A stretch of DNA of 64,000 nt from Lachnospiraceae bacterium (lineage in GTDB: Bacteria > Bacillota > Clostridia > Lachnospirales > Lachnospiraceae), in the NCBI GenBank assembly GCA_017548765.1, contig JAFYZH010000098.1:1-64000 (forward strand), written 5' to 3'. Positions within the stretch are counted from its first letter, which is position 1. Each line of letters starts with the position of its first letter. A program made the translations under genes and the position numbers. Positions 25,324-34,914 of this stretch are shown here, in pieces. Under the pieces are notes generated by a model. The model saw only the letters and a list, made by a program, of their open reading frames with translations. It was not told the DNA's origin and made no database searches.

Positions 25324-26601
25324 TTATCTTCCGTAAATCACGGCATTAAGGTAGTTTCGGGCCGCCACCAGGTCGACCGAGATCACGCTCTTGCCGTCGA
25401 TGCGAACGCCGGTTCCCATGCCATCGGCCGGGATGCGCGCCTCATTGATCGTGTACTTCAACAGCGAAGGTGCGCTCGTGATCAGCGAGTTTACATAGCC
25501 TCTGTCCAGATTTGTGGAGATCAGGGGCAATGTATTATTCAGGAACGAGTCGATCTCGAAGATGCCCATGCCGCGGAGTTTGGAAGCTACCGCGTTCAGG
25601 ACCTCTCTCTGGCGCTGCGTACGTGCATAGTCCGAGCCGACATAGCGGATACGGGAATATGCGAGCGCCTGGCGACCGTTGAGGAGCTGCGCTCCCACCT
25701 GTCCTTCCGGATATTTGCTGTCGTTGGGATCGAGACCGAAGATACGGTTGATCTCACGCAGATAGCTGTTGATATACTGGATCTCATTAGCCTCGACGCC
25801 GACGGTAACACCGCCGATGTTGTCGATGATCTGAGGGAAACTTACAAAATTCACACGTGCGAAACCATCGATGTGGATGCCGAAGTTCAGCTCAATGGTC
25901 TGCATCAAAAGGTTCGCGCCGCCGTAGGCATGCGCAGCATTCAGACGGTTGTTGCCGCGGCCCGGGATGGCCACGTAACAGTCACGCATCAGCGATGTCA
26001 TCGTGATGGTCTTCGTCTTATCATTGATCGACAAAATGATCATCGTGTCGGAACGCCCCGCGTTGGAATCGGCGCGTGCGTCAATGCCGATCAGCAGGAT
26101 GTTCTTCACATCATTATCCGTCTGCACAGCCGGCAGGGTGATCGGCTTCGAAGGTGCCTTCGTCGGTTTGGTGGCCGGATCGCCGGGATCACCGGGATTC
26201 GTCGGATCGCTTTCACTTCCCGCCGGATCTCCGTTCGTTTCGGGATCGTCGGGCGTGCCCGGGATCACCAGATTTCCGTTCTCATCCTTCGTCGCATCCT
26301 GCAACTGGCTGAGCAGGTCGTCGATGTTATGTACTACTTCACTCGGCGAGTCACTTCCGGTCTCGAGTTCATCTCCTTCCTCCGGGGGCAATGTTGCATC
26401 CGCTGCTAAGGTCTCATCCTCGTACACATAGTTCAGCAAACCCGAATAACGGTTCGGCAGGATGATAAAATAAAAGATCACGCCGACCATCGCCAGGATC
26501 GCCAGAAGAAGAAATACCGTGATGAAGATGCTCATCACTTTACTGCGTTTTTTGCGCTTCTTCGGCGTCTTCCGCTGAGGGTCTTTCAATCCTTCGCTCA
26601 T
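25324..26601 (-). CDS. LytR-CpsA-Psr family cell wall glycopolymer transferase
   Basis: This gene encodes 425 residues. It has a basic N-terminus and one membrane segment at about 24-47. A Pro-, Asp- and Gly-rich linker at about 60-155 is followed by the LCP catalytic domain, which contains NILLIGIDARADSNAGRSDT, SLMRDCYVAIPG and LAYSRIRYVGSDYARTQRQR. The Asp and Arg residues that bind the polyprenyl pyrophosphate are present. Family members attach teichoic acids or capsular polymers to peptidoglycan outside the membrane. It follows engB by 10 bases at the end of the tig-clp-lon region and ends in a hairpin. The long linker is unusual but simple in sequence. Confidence 0.93.
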   Translation of the reverse strand: MSEGLKDPQRKTPKKRKKRSKVMSIFITVFLLLAILAMVGVIFYFIILPNRYSGLLNYVYEDETLAADATLPPEEGDELETGSDSPSEVVHNIDDLLSQLQDATKDENGNLVIPGTPDDPETNGDPAGSESDPTNPGDPGDPATKPTKAPSKPITLPAVQTDNDVKNILLIGIDARADSNAGRSDTMIILSINDKTKTITMTSLMRDCYVAIPGRGNNRLNAAHAYGGANLLMQTIELNFGIHIDGFARVNFVSFPQIIDNIGGVTVGVEANEIQYINSYLREINRIFGLDPNDSKYPEGQVGAQLLNGRQALAYSRIRYVGSDYARTQRQREVLNAVASKLRGMGIFEIDSFLNNTLPLISTNLDRGYVNSLITSAPSLLKYTINEARIPADGMGTGVRIDGKSVISVDLVAARNYLNAVIYGR

Positions 26602-26611
26602 ATATTCTCTC

Positions 26612-27223
26612 CTATTCGCTCACAGGGGGCTCTTCGTCGCTTTTGCAGGCCGCTTCGATGCGCGCCCACAGCTCCTCACGTCCCTGTTTGGTTTCGGACG
26701 AAAACGCGATCAACGCGTCGTCCGGTCGCATGCCCAACTTCTTGCGGATCAGGCTGACCTGCTTCTGCTGCTGGCTGCGTCCTATCTTATCCAGTTTAGT
26801 TGCGATCACGACGGGACGGTAGCCGGCCGACGTGACCCAATCAAACATCTGACAATCTAGTAACGTTGGTTCATGCCGAATATCTACAAGCAAAAAGACT
26901 TGTTTTAAGTTTTTCGACATACGAAGATAGCGCTCGATCATGCGTCCCCAGCGCTCCTTCTCATCCTTTGATACCTTCGCATACCCGTATCCGGGCAGGT
27001 CGACCAGGTATATTTCCTTGCTTATATTATAAAAATTTATCGTTTGGGTCTTTCCGGGTTGGGCGGATGTACGCGCAAATGACTTGCGGTTCATCAGCGC
27101 ATTGATCAGCGAGGATTTGCCGACGTTCGACCGTCCGGCAAATGCGACCTCCGGCAGTGCCGTCACGGGCAATTTACTCGTGACGCCGCACACAAACTCC
27201 AAATCCACACTACGTATGATCAT
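26612..27223 (-). CDS. engB: Ribosome biogenesis GTPase EngB/YsxC
   Basis: This 203-residue protein has the typical YsxC length. G1 is GRSNVGKSS (30-38), the G2 region is QPGKTQTINF, G3 is DLPGYG (75-80) and G4 is TKLDK near 142. The family assists late assembly of the 50S subunit and is usually essential. The gene lies 8 bases after lon, the standard arrangement in Bacilli and Clostridia. GAGGTGA precedes the start. Confidence 0.97.
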   Translation of the reverse strand: MIIRSVDLEFVCGVTSKLPVTALPEVAFAGRSNVGKSSLINALMNRKSFARTSAQPGKTQTINFYNISKEIYLVDLPGYGYAKVSKDEKERWGRMIERYLRMSKNLKQVFLLVDIRHEPTLLDCQMFDWVTSAGYRPVVIATKLDKIGRSQQQKQVSLIRKKLGMRPDDALIAFSSETKQGREELWARIEAACKSDEEPPVSE

Positions 27224-27231
27224 AGTTCACC

Positions 27232-29586
27232 TCACTGCATGAAGGCCGATGCGAGCACATCGTTCATGGCATTCACATAGCAGATGTCCAGACCGTCCAC
27301 GATCTCACCGGACAGTTCCGCCACATCGGGACGGTTGCGGTCCGGAACCAGCACGGTCGTCAAGCCTGCCATCTTCGCCGCAAGGAGTTTCTCCTTCAGG
27401 CCGCCGATGGGCAGCACGCGTCCGCGCAGCGTGACCTCGCCGGTCATGGCGACATCGCCGCGTACCTCACGCAGGATCACAGCCGACAGGATCGCCGTCG
27501 CCAGCGTGATACCAGCGGACGGACCGTCCTTCGGAACCGCGCCCTCCGGCACATGCACGTGGATGTCGTGTGTCTCGAAGAAATCCGGCGCAACATCGTA
27601 ATCCGGCGCGACAAAGCGCACGTAACTCAGCGCCGTCATGGCAGATTCCTTCATGACGTCACCCAATTTACCGGTCAGTTTCAGTTCACCCTTACCGGGC
27701 ATGACATTGACCTCGATGTCCAGCGTGTCGCCGCCTGCGCCCGTCCAGGCCAGGCCATGGACCACGCCGATCTGCGGCACCAGTTCGCCTTTATCGTCCG
27801 TCCGGCCGCGGCCCAGCAGGGCACGCGCCTCGTCGGGCGTCACAGCAAAGACCGCACTGCGGTCCTCCATCTCCAGCAGTTTGCGGGCATACTTCCGGCA
27901 GATCTCGCCGATGCGGCGCTCCAGCGCACGCACGCCTGCCTCCCGCGTATATTCGCGGATCATCACCAGGAGCGTCTCGTCGGAAAATGTCACCTGTCCC
28001 GGCGCCAGGCCGTTCTTCTCGACCTGCTTCTTCACCAAGTAATCCTTCGCGATATGCAGTTTCTCATTTTCCGTGTAACCCGAAAGCTCGATGATCTCCA
28101 TGCGGTCGTACAGCGGCGCCGGGATGTTCGAAGCATCGTTCGCCGTCGCGATGAACATGACCTTCGAGAGGTCCATCGGAACCTCGAGATAGTGGTCGCG
28201 GAACGCATGGTTCTGCTCGTAATCCAGTACCTCCAGCATCGCGGAAGCAGGGTCCCCGTGCAGGTCCTTACTCATTTTGTCGATCTCATCCAGCAGGATC
28301 AGCGGATTATTGACCCCCGCCTGCTTCATCGCGTTCGCGATGCGTCCCGGCATGGCGCCGACGTAGGTCTTGCGGTGGCCGCGGATCTCCGCCTCGTCCC
28401 GCACGCCGCCCAGGCTGATGCGCACGAAGGCGCGCCGCAGGGCGCGGGCAATGGATGTCGCCACGGAGGTCTTTCCGCATCCGGGCGGACCGACCAGGCA
28501 GATCAGCGTGCCCTGCACCTTCTCGGACAGCAGGTAGACCGCGAGGTAGTCGAGGATGCGCTCCTTCACCTTCTCGAGGCCATAGTGGTCCGCCTCCAGC
28601 ACCTCTTCCACGCGTTTGATATCGGAAAATACCTCCCCGCTCTTATTCCAGGGGAGTTCCAGCATGGTCTCCAAATACGTCTGGATCACAGCCTTCTCCT
28701 GGCTGCCCGGCGGCATGGAACCCATGCGGTTCATCTCTTTCTTCAGTTTCTCCAGAACTTCCTCCGGCGCGTCGAGCTCCGCGATCTTCTGCTCGAGCTC
28801 GCTCATCTGCGCCTCTTCGTCGTCGCCGACTTCCTTCTTCAGGGCGCGGATCTGCTCACGGATGAAGAATTCCTTCTGGTTTTTGTCAATGCTCGCCTTC
28901 ACCTTCTGGTTCAGTTCCTGGCGCAGTGTCTCCACCTGCGTGCGGTCCTTCAAGAACTGCAGGACGATCAGCGCACGTTTCGTCTCGTTATTCTCCTCCA
29001 GGTAGATCTGCTGCATGGGCGGGCGGCAGAACGGCATGCGGATGACCTGGTTCATAAGCGAAGCCAGATCGGTCGCAGGCGCATTCATCGCCGTGCGGTC
29101 CGAAACGCCGGCCAGACGAAGCATATGCGCCCGCTCGTCGCGGATGCTCTCGTAGAGCGCCTCACGCTCCTGCTCGGAAATGTCCTCCAGGCGCATGATG
29201 AGCGGCTGCGACGCCACCAGACCGGACCAGTATTCATCGCCCTCCATGGAAAGGCGCTTACCGCGGTCCACCACGCGCACACGCATGACCAGGTTATCAT
29301 TGTCATTTTTATACACACGAAGAACACGCCCGATACCGCCGATGTCATAGACCTCGCTCGGCGCCGGATCCGCAGAGGAAGCATCCTTCTGCATGAATAA
29401 TCCGACATAGAGGTCATCGGTCGAAACGGTATCCAGGCCCTCCTCGATACACGTCAGCTTCACGCGCATCCGCTGCGCGACCGCCTTCGATCTGTCCCTT
29501 TTTACTTCAATGGTCAGGTCCTGGTCCGGCAGCGGAACGATGTCCCGCAGGATCAGGATCGGAACCTCTTTGTAAAACTCTTTCAT
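27232..29586 (-). CDS. lon: ATP-dependent protease Lon
   Basis: This 784-residue protein has the bacterial LonA layout. An N-terminal substrate domain (about 8-205) and a coiled middle are followed by an AAA+ module with GPPGCGKT (K372) and a protease domain with catalytic Ser690 ([10 protein letters not shown]) and Lys733 ([11 protein letters not shown]). The Ser-Lys spacing of 43 is as in E. coli. It degrades damaged and regulatory proteins in the cytoplasm. It sits between clpX and engB. The 121-base gap from clpX holds two hairpins (29639-29663, and a CAGG-based one near 29600) without T tracts, so they may be mRNA processing or leader structures. Confidence 0.97.
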   Translation of the reverse strand: MKEFYKEVPILILRDIVPLPDQDLTIEVKRDRSKAVAQRMRVKLTCIEEGLDTVSTDDLYVGLFMQKDASSADPAPSEVYDIGGIGRVLRVYKNDNDNLVMRVRVVDRGKRLSMEGDEYWSGLVASQPLIMRLEDISEQEREALYESIRDERAHMLRLAGVSDRTAMNAPATDLASLMNQVIRMPFCRPPMQQIYLEENNETKRALIVLQFLKDRTQVETLRQELNQKVKASIDKNQKEFFIREQIRALKKEVGDDEEAQMSELEQKIAELDAPEEVLEKLKKEMNRMGSMPPGSQEKAVIQTYLETMLELPWNKSGEVFSDIKRVEEVLEADHYGLEKVKERILDYLAVYLLSEKVQGTLICLVGPPGCGKTSVATSIARALRRAFVRISLGGVRDEAEIRGHRKTYVGAMPGRIANAMKQAGVNNPLILLDEIDKMSKDLHGDPASAMLEVLDYEQNHAFRDHYLEVPMDLSKVMFIATANDASNIPAPLYDRMEIIELSGYTENEKLHIAKDYLVKKQVEKNGLAPGQVTFSDETLLVMIREYTREAGVRALERRIGEICRKYARKLLEMEDRSAVFAVTPDEARALLGRGRTDDKGELVPQIGVVHGLAWTGAGGDTLDIEVNVMPGKGELKLTGKLGDVMKESAMTALSYVRFVAPDYDVAPDFFETHDIHVHVPEGAVPKDGPSAGITLATAILSAVILREVRGDVAMTGEVTLRGRVLPIGGLKEKLLAAKMAGLTTVLVPDRNRPDVAELSGEIVDGLDICYVNAMNDVLASAFMQ

Positions 29587-29638
29587 ATAAACTCCCTACG
29601 GCAGGCCTTCTGCGAAAACCTGCCCTATAAACGAACGG

Positions 29639-29663
29639 CGAGTAGGAGGGGCGCTCCTACTCG
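29639..29663. other. Hairpin in the clpX-lon gap
   Basis: CGAGTAGGAG and CTCCTACTCG are perfect arms with a five-base loop. No T tract follows on the minus strand, so it is not a normal terminator. It may limit read-through or stabilise the lon message. Confidence 0.6.
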
Positions 29664-29707
29664 GTTCTATTTCTCAGTTAAATCTTTGATTTACAAGCTC
29701 GTGCGCC

Positions 29708-31015
29708 TTACGCCGGCTCGGGCTGTCCGGCCTGACTTTCGGCAAATGATTGCGCTCTTCTGCGCTGTGCGATCACCTCAGGATCGCGGTACGTGTACTC
29801 CGGATCGGAATGCTTCTCCACCGTCTCCTTCGTGATCCGGCAGGTCGCGATCGAGTCATCCGACGGAACCTCGTACATGGTGTCCATCATGATGTCTTCC
29901 AGGATGGCACGCAGGCCTCTGGCTCCGGTCTTCCGCTCCAGCGAAAGATCCGCGATCGCGAGCAATGCGTCCTCGTCGAATTCGAGTTTTACCTCGTCGA
30001 GTGACAGCATGTACTGATACTGGCGGACGATAGCGTTCTTCGGCTCGGTCAGGATGCGCACCAAAGCGTCGCGATCCAGCAGATCCAGAGAAACCGTGAT
30101 CGGAACACGGCCGACAAACTCCGGAATGATACCGAACTTCACCAGATCCTGAGGCAGGACCTCACGGAACAGCTCGCCTGTATTCTTCTCGATCTTACTC
30201 TCCACGTTCGAGTTGAAGCCCATGGACTTCTTGCCGATGCGGGCTTCGATGATATTATCCAGACCATCAAATGCACCGCCGCAGATAAACAGGATATTCG
30301 TAGTGTCAATGTGCAAAAGTTCCTGCTGGGGATGCTTACGTCCGCCCTGCGGGGGAACGCTGGCAACCGTACCTTCCAGGATCTTCAAAAGTGCCTGCTG
30401 TACGCCCTCACCGGATACGTCGCGGGTCACGGAAACATTTTCCGATTTCTTCGCGATCTTATCGATCTCATCGATGTATACGATGCCGTACTGCGCGCGC
30501 TCGATATCGTAGTCCGCCGCCTGGATCAGTTTCAGCAGGATGTTCTCAACATCCTCGCCGACATAACCGGCCTCGGTGAGCGTCGTCGCGTCCGCGATGG
30601 CAAAAGGAACGTTTAAGATCTTCGCCAAAGACTGTGCCAGGAAGGTCTTACCGCAACCGGTGGGACCCAAAAGCAGTATGTTGGACTTCTGCAGGTCGAC
30701 TTCGGAATTATCCGCGTGGTTGACGCGCTTATAGTGGTTGTAAACCGCTACGGAGAGCGCCTTCTTCGCCTGCTCCTGTCCTACGACATACTCGTCCAGA
30801 TGACGTTTGATCTCCTTCGGATACATGAGACGCACCAGATCGTAGTCTCCACGGTCCGGCTTCTCGATCATCTCCATGCAGAGATTTACACAGTCTTCAC
30901 AGATATAGGTTCCGGCATAGCTTCCGCCGAACAGCCGTCCGCGGACTTCCTTCTCGGTCCTACCGCAGAAGCCACAGCGAATGACGTCTTTTGCCTCTTT
31001 GTCTTTGTTATCCAT
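29708..31015 (-). CDS. clpX: ATP-dependent Clp protease ATP-binding subunit ClpX
   Basis: This gene encodes 435 residues. The N-terminal zinc finger uses C14, C17, C39 and C42. The AAA+ module has Walker A GPTGCGKT (117-124), pore loop GYVGEDVE and Walker [10 protein letters not shown]. ClpX unfolds substrates and passes them to ClpP. The ClpP-docking loop reads MGF (in GKKSMGFN) where IGF or LGF is usual. It is 102 bases downstream of clpP in the same direction, a normal pairing. The last 25 residues ([19 protein letters not shown]) are a non-conserved tail. Confidence 0.97.
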   Translation of the reverse strand: MDNKDKEAKDVIRCGFCGRTEKEVRGRLFGGSYAGTYICEDCVNLCMEMIEKPDRGDYDLVRLMYPKEIKRHLDEYVVGQEQAKKALSVAVYNHYKRVNHADNSEVDLQKSNILLLGPTGCGKTFLAQSLAKILNVPFAIADATTLTEAGYVGEDVENILLKLIQAADYDIERAQYGIVYIDEIDKIAKKSENVSVTRDVSGEGVQQALLKILEGTVASVPPQGGRKHPQQELLHIDTTNILFICGGAFDGLDNIIEARIGKKSMGFNSNVESKIEKNTGELFREVLPQDLVKFGIIPEFVGRVPITVSLDLLDRDALVRILTEPKNAIVRQYQYMLSLDEVKLEFDEDALLAIADLSLERKTGARGLRAILEDIMMDTMYEVPSDDSIATCRITKETVEKHSDPEYTYRDPEVIAQRRRAQSFAESQAGQPEPA

Positions 31016-31117
31016 GATTGATCACCTTTCAATGCCCACCGAGGATCTCGGCGGCTTCTGTCTCTTTCCTACCTCGTACTCAGTGGTTCGGAGCTCCTGC
31101 CCCTCGCTTACCGATAC

Positions 31118-31699
31118 TTAGTGGTTTGTGATTACGGCATCGATCAGGCCGTATTCCTTCGCCTGCTCAGCCGACATATAGTTGTCGCGCTCGGTGTCTC
31201 TAGCGATCTCTTCGAGCGGACGACCGCAGTTTGCTGCGAGGATCGTGTTCAACTTCTCGCGTGTCTTCAAAATGTGCTCAGCCGCGATCTGGATCTCGGT
31301 CGCCTGACCCTGAGCGCCGCCCAGAGGCTGGTGGATCATGATCTCCGCGTTCGGAAGCGCGTAACGCTTACCCTTTGCGCCGCCGGACAGGAGGAATGCT
31401 CCCATGCTGGCTGCCATGCCGATGCAAGTCGTGGAAACGTCGCACTTGATGTACTGCATGGTATCGTAGATCGCCATACCTGCGGTAACGCTGCCGCCCG
31501 GGCTGTTGATGTAAAGGTTGATGTCCTTATTCGGGTCTTCCGACTCCAGGAACAAAAGCTGCGCAACGACCAGGCTCGCGGTCACTTCATTGACCTCCTC
31601 ACCCAGGAAGATGATGCGCTCTTTCAAAAGTCTCGAATATATGTCGTACGATCTCTCGCCACGGTTTGTCTGTTCAATGACATAAGGTACCAATGCCAT
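31118..31699 (-). CDS. clpP: ATP-dependent Clp protease proteolytic subunit
   Basis: This gene encodes 193 residues, the usual size. The catalytic triad is Ser98 (GMAASMGAF), His123 (MIHQPLGG) and Asp172. It forms the double-heptamer chamber that works with ClpX. It has its own promoter at 31760-31788 and lies downstream of the tig terminator, separated by two hairpin arrays. The start has GGAGG nearby. Confidence 0.98.
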   Translation of the reverse strand: MALVPYVIEQTNRGERSYDIYSRLLKERIIFLGEEVNEVTASLVVAQLLFLESEDPNKDINLYINSPGGSVTAGMAIYDTMQYIKCDVSTTCIGMAASMGAFLLSGGAKGKRYALPNAEIMIHQPLGGAQGQATEIQIAAEHILKTREKLNTILAANCGRPLEEIARDTERDNYMSAEQAKEYGLIDAVITNH

Positions 31700-31759
31700 G
31701 ATGTATTACCTCCGATAATTGAATTCGGCTCCGCGCGCAGGGCGCACGTCGCTCAGAAT

Positions 31760-31788
31760 ATTTTACCACAAAAATACGCCTTTGTAAA
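31760..31788 (-). promoter_or_regulatory. Sigma-A promoter of clpP(-clpX)
   Basis: On the minus strand the sequence reads TTTACA, 17 bases, TAAAAT, with a leader of about 55 bases. No CtsR heptad repeat was noticed. Confidence 0.7.
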
Positions 31789-31827
31789 CTCCCCACGGTA
31801 TTTTGAAGTGGTGCACGGGCGGCCGCG

Positions 31828-31937
31828 GCCACCAAACAGGGGAAATGAGCTTCCTTTGGTGGCTTTTCGGTGGGCAATGACTCGGCCGCGGGAGGCTTGC
31901 GGCCACCAAAACAACGAAAGAAGCTTCCTTTGGTGGC
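31828..31937. repeat. Hairpin array D, two units, 74-base period
   Basis: GCCACCAAA and TTTGGTGGC form the arms of two 36-base hairpins (31828-31863 and 31902-31937), each with an 18-base loop ending in GCTTCC. The GGCCGCGG around 31821-31828 recurs near 31883. It lies immediately upstream of the clpP promoter. Confidence 0.75.
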
Positions 31938-31973
31938 TTCATGCCATATCCTGAGCCGATCCGCCGCCAAGTT

Positions 31974-32322
31974 TACGACACATATAAGTGCAACGTCATA
32001 TATGTCGTATTTTCCACCATACTTTTCCCGCATTTACGACATATAAAAAAGCTACATCTCTTATGTCGTGTTCCCCAGAAATCCCTCTCCGCACTTACGA
32101 CACAAGAGAAAGCTACGCCGTACATGTCGTGTTCCCCAGAAATCCCTCTCCGCATTTACGACACAAGAAAAAGCTACGCCGTACATGTCGTGTTCCCCAG
32201 AAATCTTTCTCCGCATTTACGACATATAAAAAAGCAACATCTCACATGTCGTAATCCCCGGTTACTTTTCCCGCATTTACGACACAAGAGAAAGCTACGT
32301 CGTACATGTCGTAATCCCGGAC
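31974..32322. repeat. Hairpin array A, six units, 61-base period
   Basis: Six units start at 31974, 32035, 32096, 32157, 32218 and 32278. Each has TACGACA, about 22 bases, then TGTCGT, so a 36-base hairpin, followed by a spacer of about 25 bases with TTCCCCAGAAATC and CTCCGCATT. The spacer is as conserved as the arms; the loop varies most. The last unit lacks the spacer and abuts the tig terminator. A 61-base period rules out a coding repeat. Confidence 0.85.
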
Positions 32323-32355
32323 AAAAAATAAGACAGGAGGAAATTCCTCCTGTCT
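32322..32355 (-). terminator. Intrinsic terminator of tig
   Basis: AGACAGGAGG and CCTCCTGTCT form a ten-pair stem with loop AAATT. TTATTTTTTG follows on the minus strand. Confidence 0.88.
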
Positions 32356-32377
32356 CATGTTCTATCTTGCGATCCGA

Positions 32378-33691
32378 TTATTCTTCGGTCTTCTCTTCTG
32401 CGGGAGCGTCAACCTCTACAGCGTTTGCTGCAAGGAACTCAGCAGCCTTCTGCAGGCGCATATCCTTCTTAATGTTCTCTGCTCCGGCCTCGCCGAGGTA
32501 GTTCTTCACGGTCTCAACTTCCATCTTGTAGGTGGAAGCCATGCGCTCGATCTCCTTGTTTACGTCGTCATCGGTAGCTTCGATGTTCTCAGCGTTAGCG
32601 ATCGCCTCGAGTACCAGACGGGACTTGATGCGCTCGGTCGCACGCGGCTTCGTCTGCTCGGTGAGCTGCTCCTTTGTCATGCCTGTGTAACGAAGGTACA
32701 TCTCCATGGAGATACCCTGCTGCTGCATGTTCTGAGCCATCTCATCGACCATGCGGTCTGCCTCGTCGTCGATCATCAGATCAGCGATCTCCATCGTTGC
32801 GTTTGCAACTGCCTTCTCGACAGCCTGGTTCTGCTTAGCGCTCTCCGCCTGCTTCTCTTTACGCTCTGCGATGGTCTTCTTCAGATCCTCTTTATACTCA
32901 TCCAGGGTCTCGAAATCGGAGATCTCGCTTGCGAACTCGTCATCCAGCTCCGGAAGCTCTTTAACCTTAACGTTCTTTACGGTAACCTTGAACAGAGCGG
33001 GCTTGCCAGCCAAGGATGCCTCGCCGTACTCCTCGGGGAAAGTTACATTGACCTCAACGTCATCACCTGTGGATGCGCCGATCAACTGATCCTCGAAAGT
33101 ATCGATGAAGCTGTGGGTACCGATACCCAGCTCGTAATCTGTGCCCTTGCCGCCGTTGAATGCAACGCCGTCAACAAAGCCTTCGAAATCGATCACTGCG
33201 ATATCGCCGGTCTGGATAGGACGCTCAACGGTGATCAGACGGGAATTCTCCTCCTGCTTCTTAGAAAGCTCAGCGGTGATCTCGTCGTCGGACACTTCAA
33301 CATTGCTCTTATAAACCTCAACGCCCTTGTAGTCGCCGAGAGTAACCTCAGGCTTAGTAGCTACGGTAGCGGTGAAGATGAAGGACTTACCCTTCTCGAT
33401 CTGTGTAACGTCGATCTCCGGGCGGGAAACGATCTCGATACCAGCCTCTTCATATGCCTTCGCATATGCATCCGGGATCAGGATATTTGCCGCGTCCTCA
33501 TAGAACACAGCCGGGCCGTACATCTTCTCGATGATGGCCTGCGGAGCATGTCCCTTGCGGAAACCCTGCAAGTTGAACTTGCTCTTATTCTTTGTATATG
33601 CCTGCTGCATAGCAGCTACAAACTCTTCTGCGGGAACTTCGATAGTCAGCTTTGCTTTGCTGCCGTCCAATTTCTCAACCTGTACACTCAT
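32378..33691 (-). CDS. tig: Trigger factor
   Basis: From the ATG at 33691 this is 437 residues, typical for this ribosome-bound chaperone. The N-terminal ribosome-binding domain has the signature FNLQGFRKGHAP (G-F-R-K-G-H in place of G-F-R-x-G-K). The middle FKBP-type prolyl isomerase domain (about 150-240) contains VIDFEGFVDGVAFNGG, and the C-terminal helical arms run from about 260 to 420. AAGGAGG lies 12 bases before the ATG, a long gap, but no other in-frame start fits. The longer frame to 33736 has no ribosome site. It has its own promoter and terminator. Confidence 0.96.
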   Translation of the reverse strand: MSVQVEKLDGSKAKLTIEVPAEEFVAAMQQAYTKNKSKFNLQGFRKGHAPQAIIEKMYGPAVFYEDAANILIPDAYAKAYEEAGIEIVSRPEIDVTQIEKGKSFIFTATVATKPEVTLGDYKGVEVYKSNVEVSDDEITAELSKKQEENSRLITVERPIQTGDIAVIDFEGFVDGVAFNGGKGTDYELGIGTHSFIDTFEDQLIGASTGDDVEVNVTFPEEYGEASLAGKPALFKVTVKNVKVKELPELDDEFASEISDFETLDEYKEDLKKTIAERKEKQAESAKQNQAVEKAVANATMEIADLMIDDEADRMVDEMAQNMQQQGISMEMYLRYTGMTKEQLTEQTKPRATERIKSRLVLEAIANAENIEATDDDVNKEIERMASTYKMEVETVKNYLGEAGAENIKKDMRLQKAAEFLAANAVEVDAPAEEKTEE

Positions 33692-33783
33692 GATAGAATA
33701 TATCCTCCTTAATGCTAATGCATATCTCAGTTTCAAGTGCGCTTACACACAAAGAAAACGCATAAAACAGCGCACCATCAAAC

Positions 33784-33812
33784 ATTTTAGCACAGGTCCG
33801 CGCAAATGGCAA
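33784..33812 (-). promoter_or_regulatory. Sigma-A promoter of tig
   Basis: On the minus strand the sequence reads TTGCCA, 17 bases, TAAAAT, with a leader of about 85 bases. Confidence 0.65.
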
Positions 33813-33854
33813 GGGGAAATTTACAGCAAACGGCTGCGCTCATAACTAGGAAAA

Positions 33855-34412
33855 TTACTTCTCGCGGTCAGGATGCATGATCGAGTTTTTGACCTTCTGG
33901 GCAGTTGCCTTATCGGTCAATGCTTCGAGCATGGCGAGGCCCATGTCGACTGCCACGCCCATGCCGCGGCCCGTGATCACATTGCCATCGACAACGACGT
34001 CTTCATCGGTCAAGATCGCGCCCACAAGTTTATCCTCGAAACCGGGATAGCAGGTCGCCTTCTTCTTATTCAGAAGGCCCAGCTGGCCGAGGATCATCGG
34101 AGCCGCGCAGATCGCCGCGATCTTCACGCCGCGCTTCGCCGCATCCTTAAAACGGCCCATGAACTCCTTGTCCGCGTAGAGATTATTCGTTCCCGGCATA
34201 CCGCCCGGCAGGAACAGCATGGTCGCGTCATCCGGCACCTCGCCGCCGATGCGATCCGCCGCCACCATGACGCCATGCGCGCCCGTAACCAACGGGTTCT
34301 TCGCGATCGCCACCGTCTCACATGCCACGCCGCCGCGACGGATCACGTCCACGACCGCCAGACACTCAACCTCTTCAAAACCATCTGCCAAATAGGCATA
34401 AACCTTCTCCAT
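33855..34412 (-). CDS. DJ-1/PfpI family protein
   Basis: From the ATG at 34412 (GGAGG, seven-base gap) this is 185 residues. DGFEEVE (11-17) supplies the conserved Glu, and AAICAAP carries the nucleophile-elbow Cys102, as in the DJ-1 clade. Members act as glyoxalase or deglycase-like enzymes, chaperones or amidases; which one cannot be told. The gene lies 163 bases upstream of tig and 30 bases downstream of the zinc-ribbon gene, so it probably shares a message with the latter. Confidence 0.92.
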   Translation of the reverse strand: MEKVYAYLADGFEEVECLAVVDVIRRGGVACETVAIAKNPLVTGAHGVMVAADRIGGEVPDDATMLFLPGGMPGTNNLYADKEFMGRFKDAAKRGVKIAAICAAPMILGQLGLLNKKKATCYPGFEDKLVGAILTDEDVVVDGNVITGRGMGVAVDMGLAMLEALTDKATAQKVKNSIMHPDREK

Positions 34413-34442
34413 GATCATTCCTCCGAATTGGTATATCTTCTA

Positions 34443-34760
34443 TTACAACGCCTGTCCGCAGTTGCCGCAGAACTTGCCGCCGCTCACGGGCGTTCCGCAG
34501 TTAGGGCAGAACTTCGGCTTCTGCGCATCCTGCGCAGTTTCTTTCGCCTTGCTCTGTGCGCTAATACGACTGATCGTATCCATCATTTCCTGATGCTTGC
34601 GTGCTTCCTCTTCCATCATACGCTGCGCCTCTGCTGTCGCCTTCGCCTGTTCCTCCGGCGTCAATTTATTCCACGTCTCTTGTGCCTTCTTCAGCGCCTC
34701 TTCCTGCATCTTCATAAGCTCTTCCGGTGTATAATTCGGCATCTTAGGCATTTCATCCAT
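34443..34760 (-). CDS. Small zinc-ribbon protein with coiled coil
   Basis: This gene encodes 105 residues. Residues 10-75 are charged, helix-forming and coiled-coil-like (EELMKMQEEALKKAQETW). The C-terminus is a double-CxxC zinc ribbon, CPNCGTPVSGGKFCGNCGQAL minus its first residues. There is no membrane segment. GAGGAGG precedes the ATG. It is likely cotranscribed with the DJ-1 gene. Zinc ribbons of this kind mediate protein or nucleic acid contacts; no specific role can be given. Confidence 0.85.
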   Translation of the reverse strand: MDEMPKMPNYTPEELMKMQEEALKKAQETWNKLTPEEQAKATAEAQRMMEEEARKHQEMMDTISRISAQSKAKETAQDAQKPKFCPNCGTPVSGGKFCGNCGQAL

Positions 34761-34840
34761 TTTTTTATCCTCCTCGATCTACGACTCCGTCCTTTAGAAC
34801 GTATAGTGGTATTATACCCCAGAACCCGCACGCGCGCAAG

Positions 34841-34900
34841 TGTGACACCTGGGACGGTTCCATGTGACAGTGGGGACGGTTCCATCTGTCACGTGTCACA
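34841..34900. repeat. REP-like repeat, tandem
   Basis: GGGACGGTTCCATGTGACA and GGGGACGGTTCCATCTGTCA lie in direct tandem, with TGTGACA and GTGTCACA at the ends. It lies directly before hairpin array C. Confidence 0.75.
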
Positions 34901-34914
34901 TTTTGCAGGGCTTC

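Noticed and set aside
27553..29400. 615-codon plus-strand ORF
   Set aside because: It is the antisense shadow of lon, with shadow-like composition rich in His, Leu, Arg and Gln.
31974..32322. CRISPR array
   Set aside because: The 36-base dyad unit and 25-base gap look CRISPR-like, but the gaps are conserved and the hairpin loops vary, the reverse of repeat and spacer behaviour. No cas gene is present.
31974..32322. Type III antitoxin RNA repeats (ToxIN-like)
   Set aside because: ToxI repeats are about 36 bases in direct tandem next to a toxin gene. Here the period is 61 bases and no ToxN-like gene is adjacent.
31941..32501. 186-codon plus-strand ORF across array A
   Set aside because: It exists only because the repeats lack stops in that frame. 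The 61-base period shifts frame each unit, and it runs into tig on the other strand.
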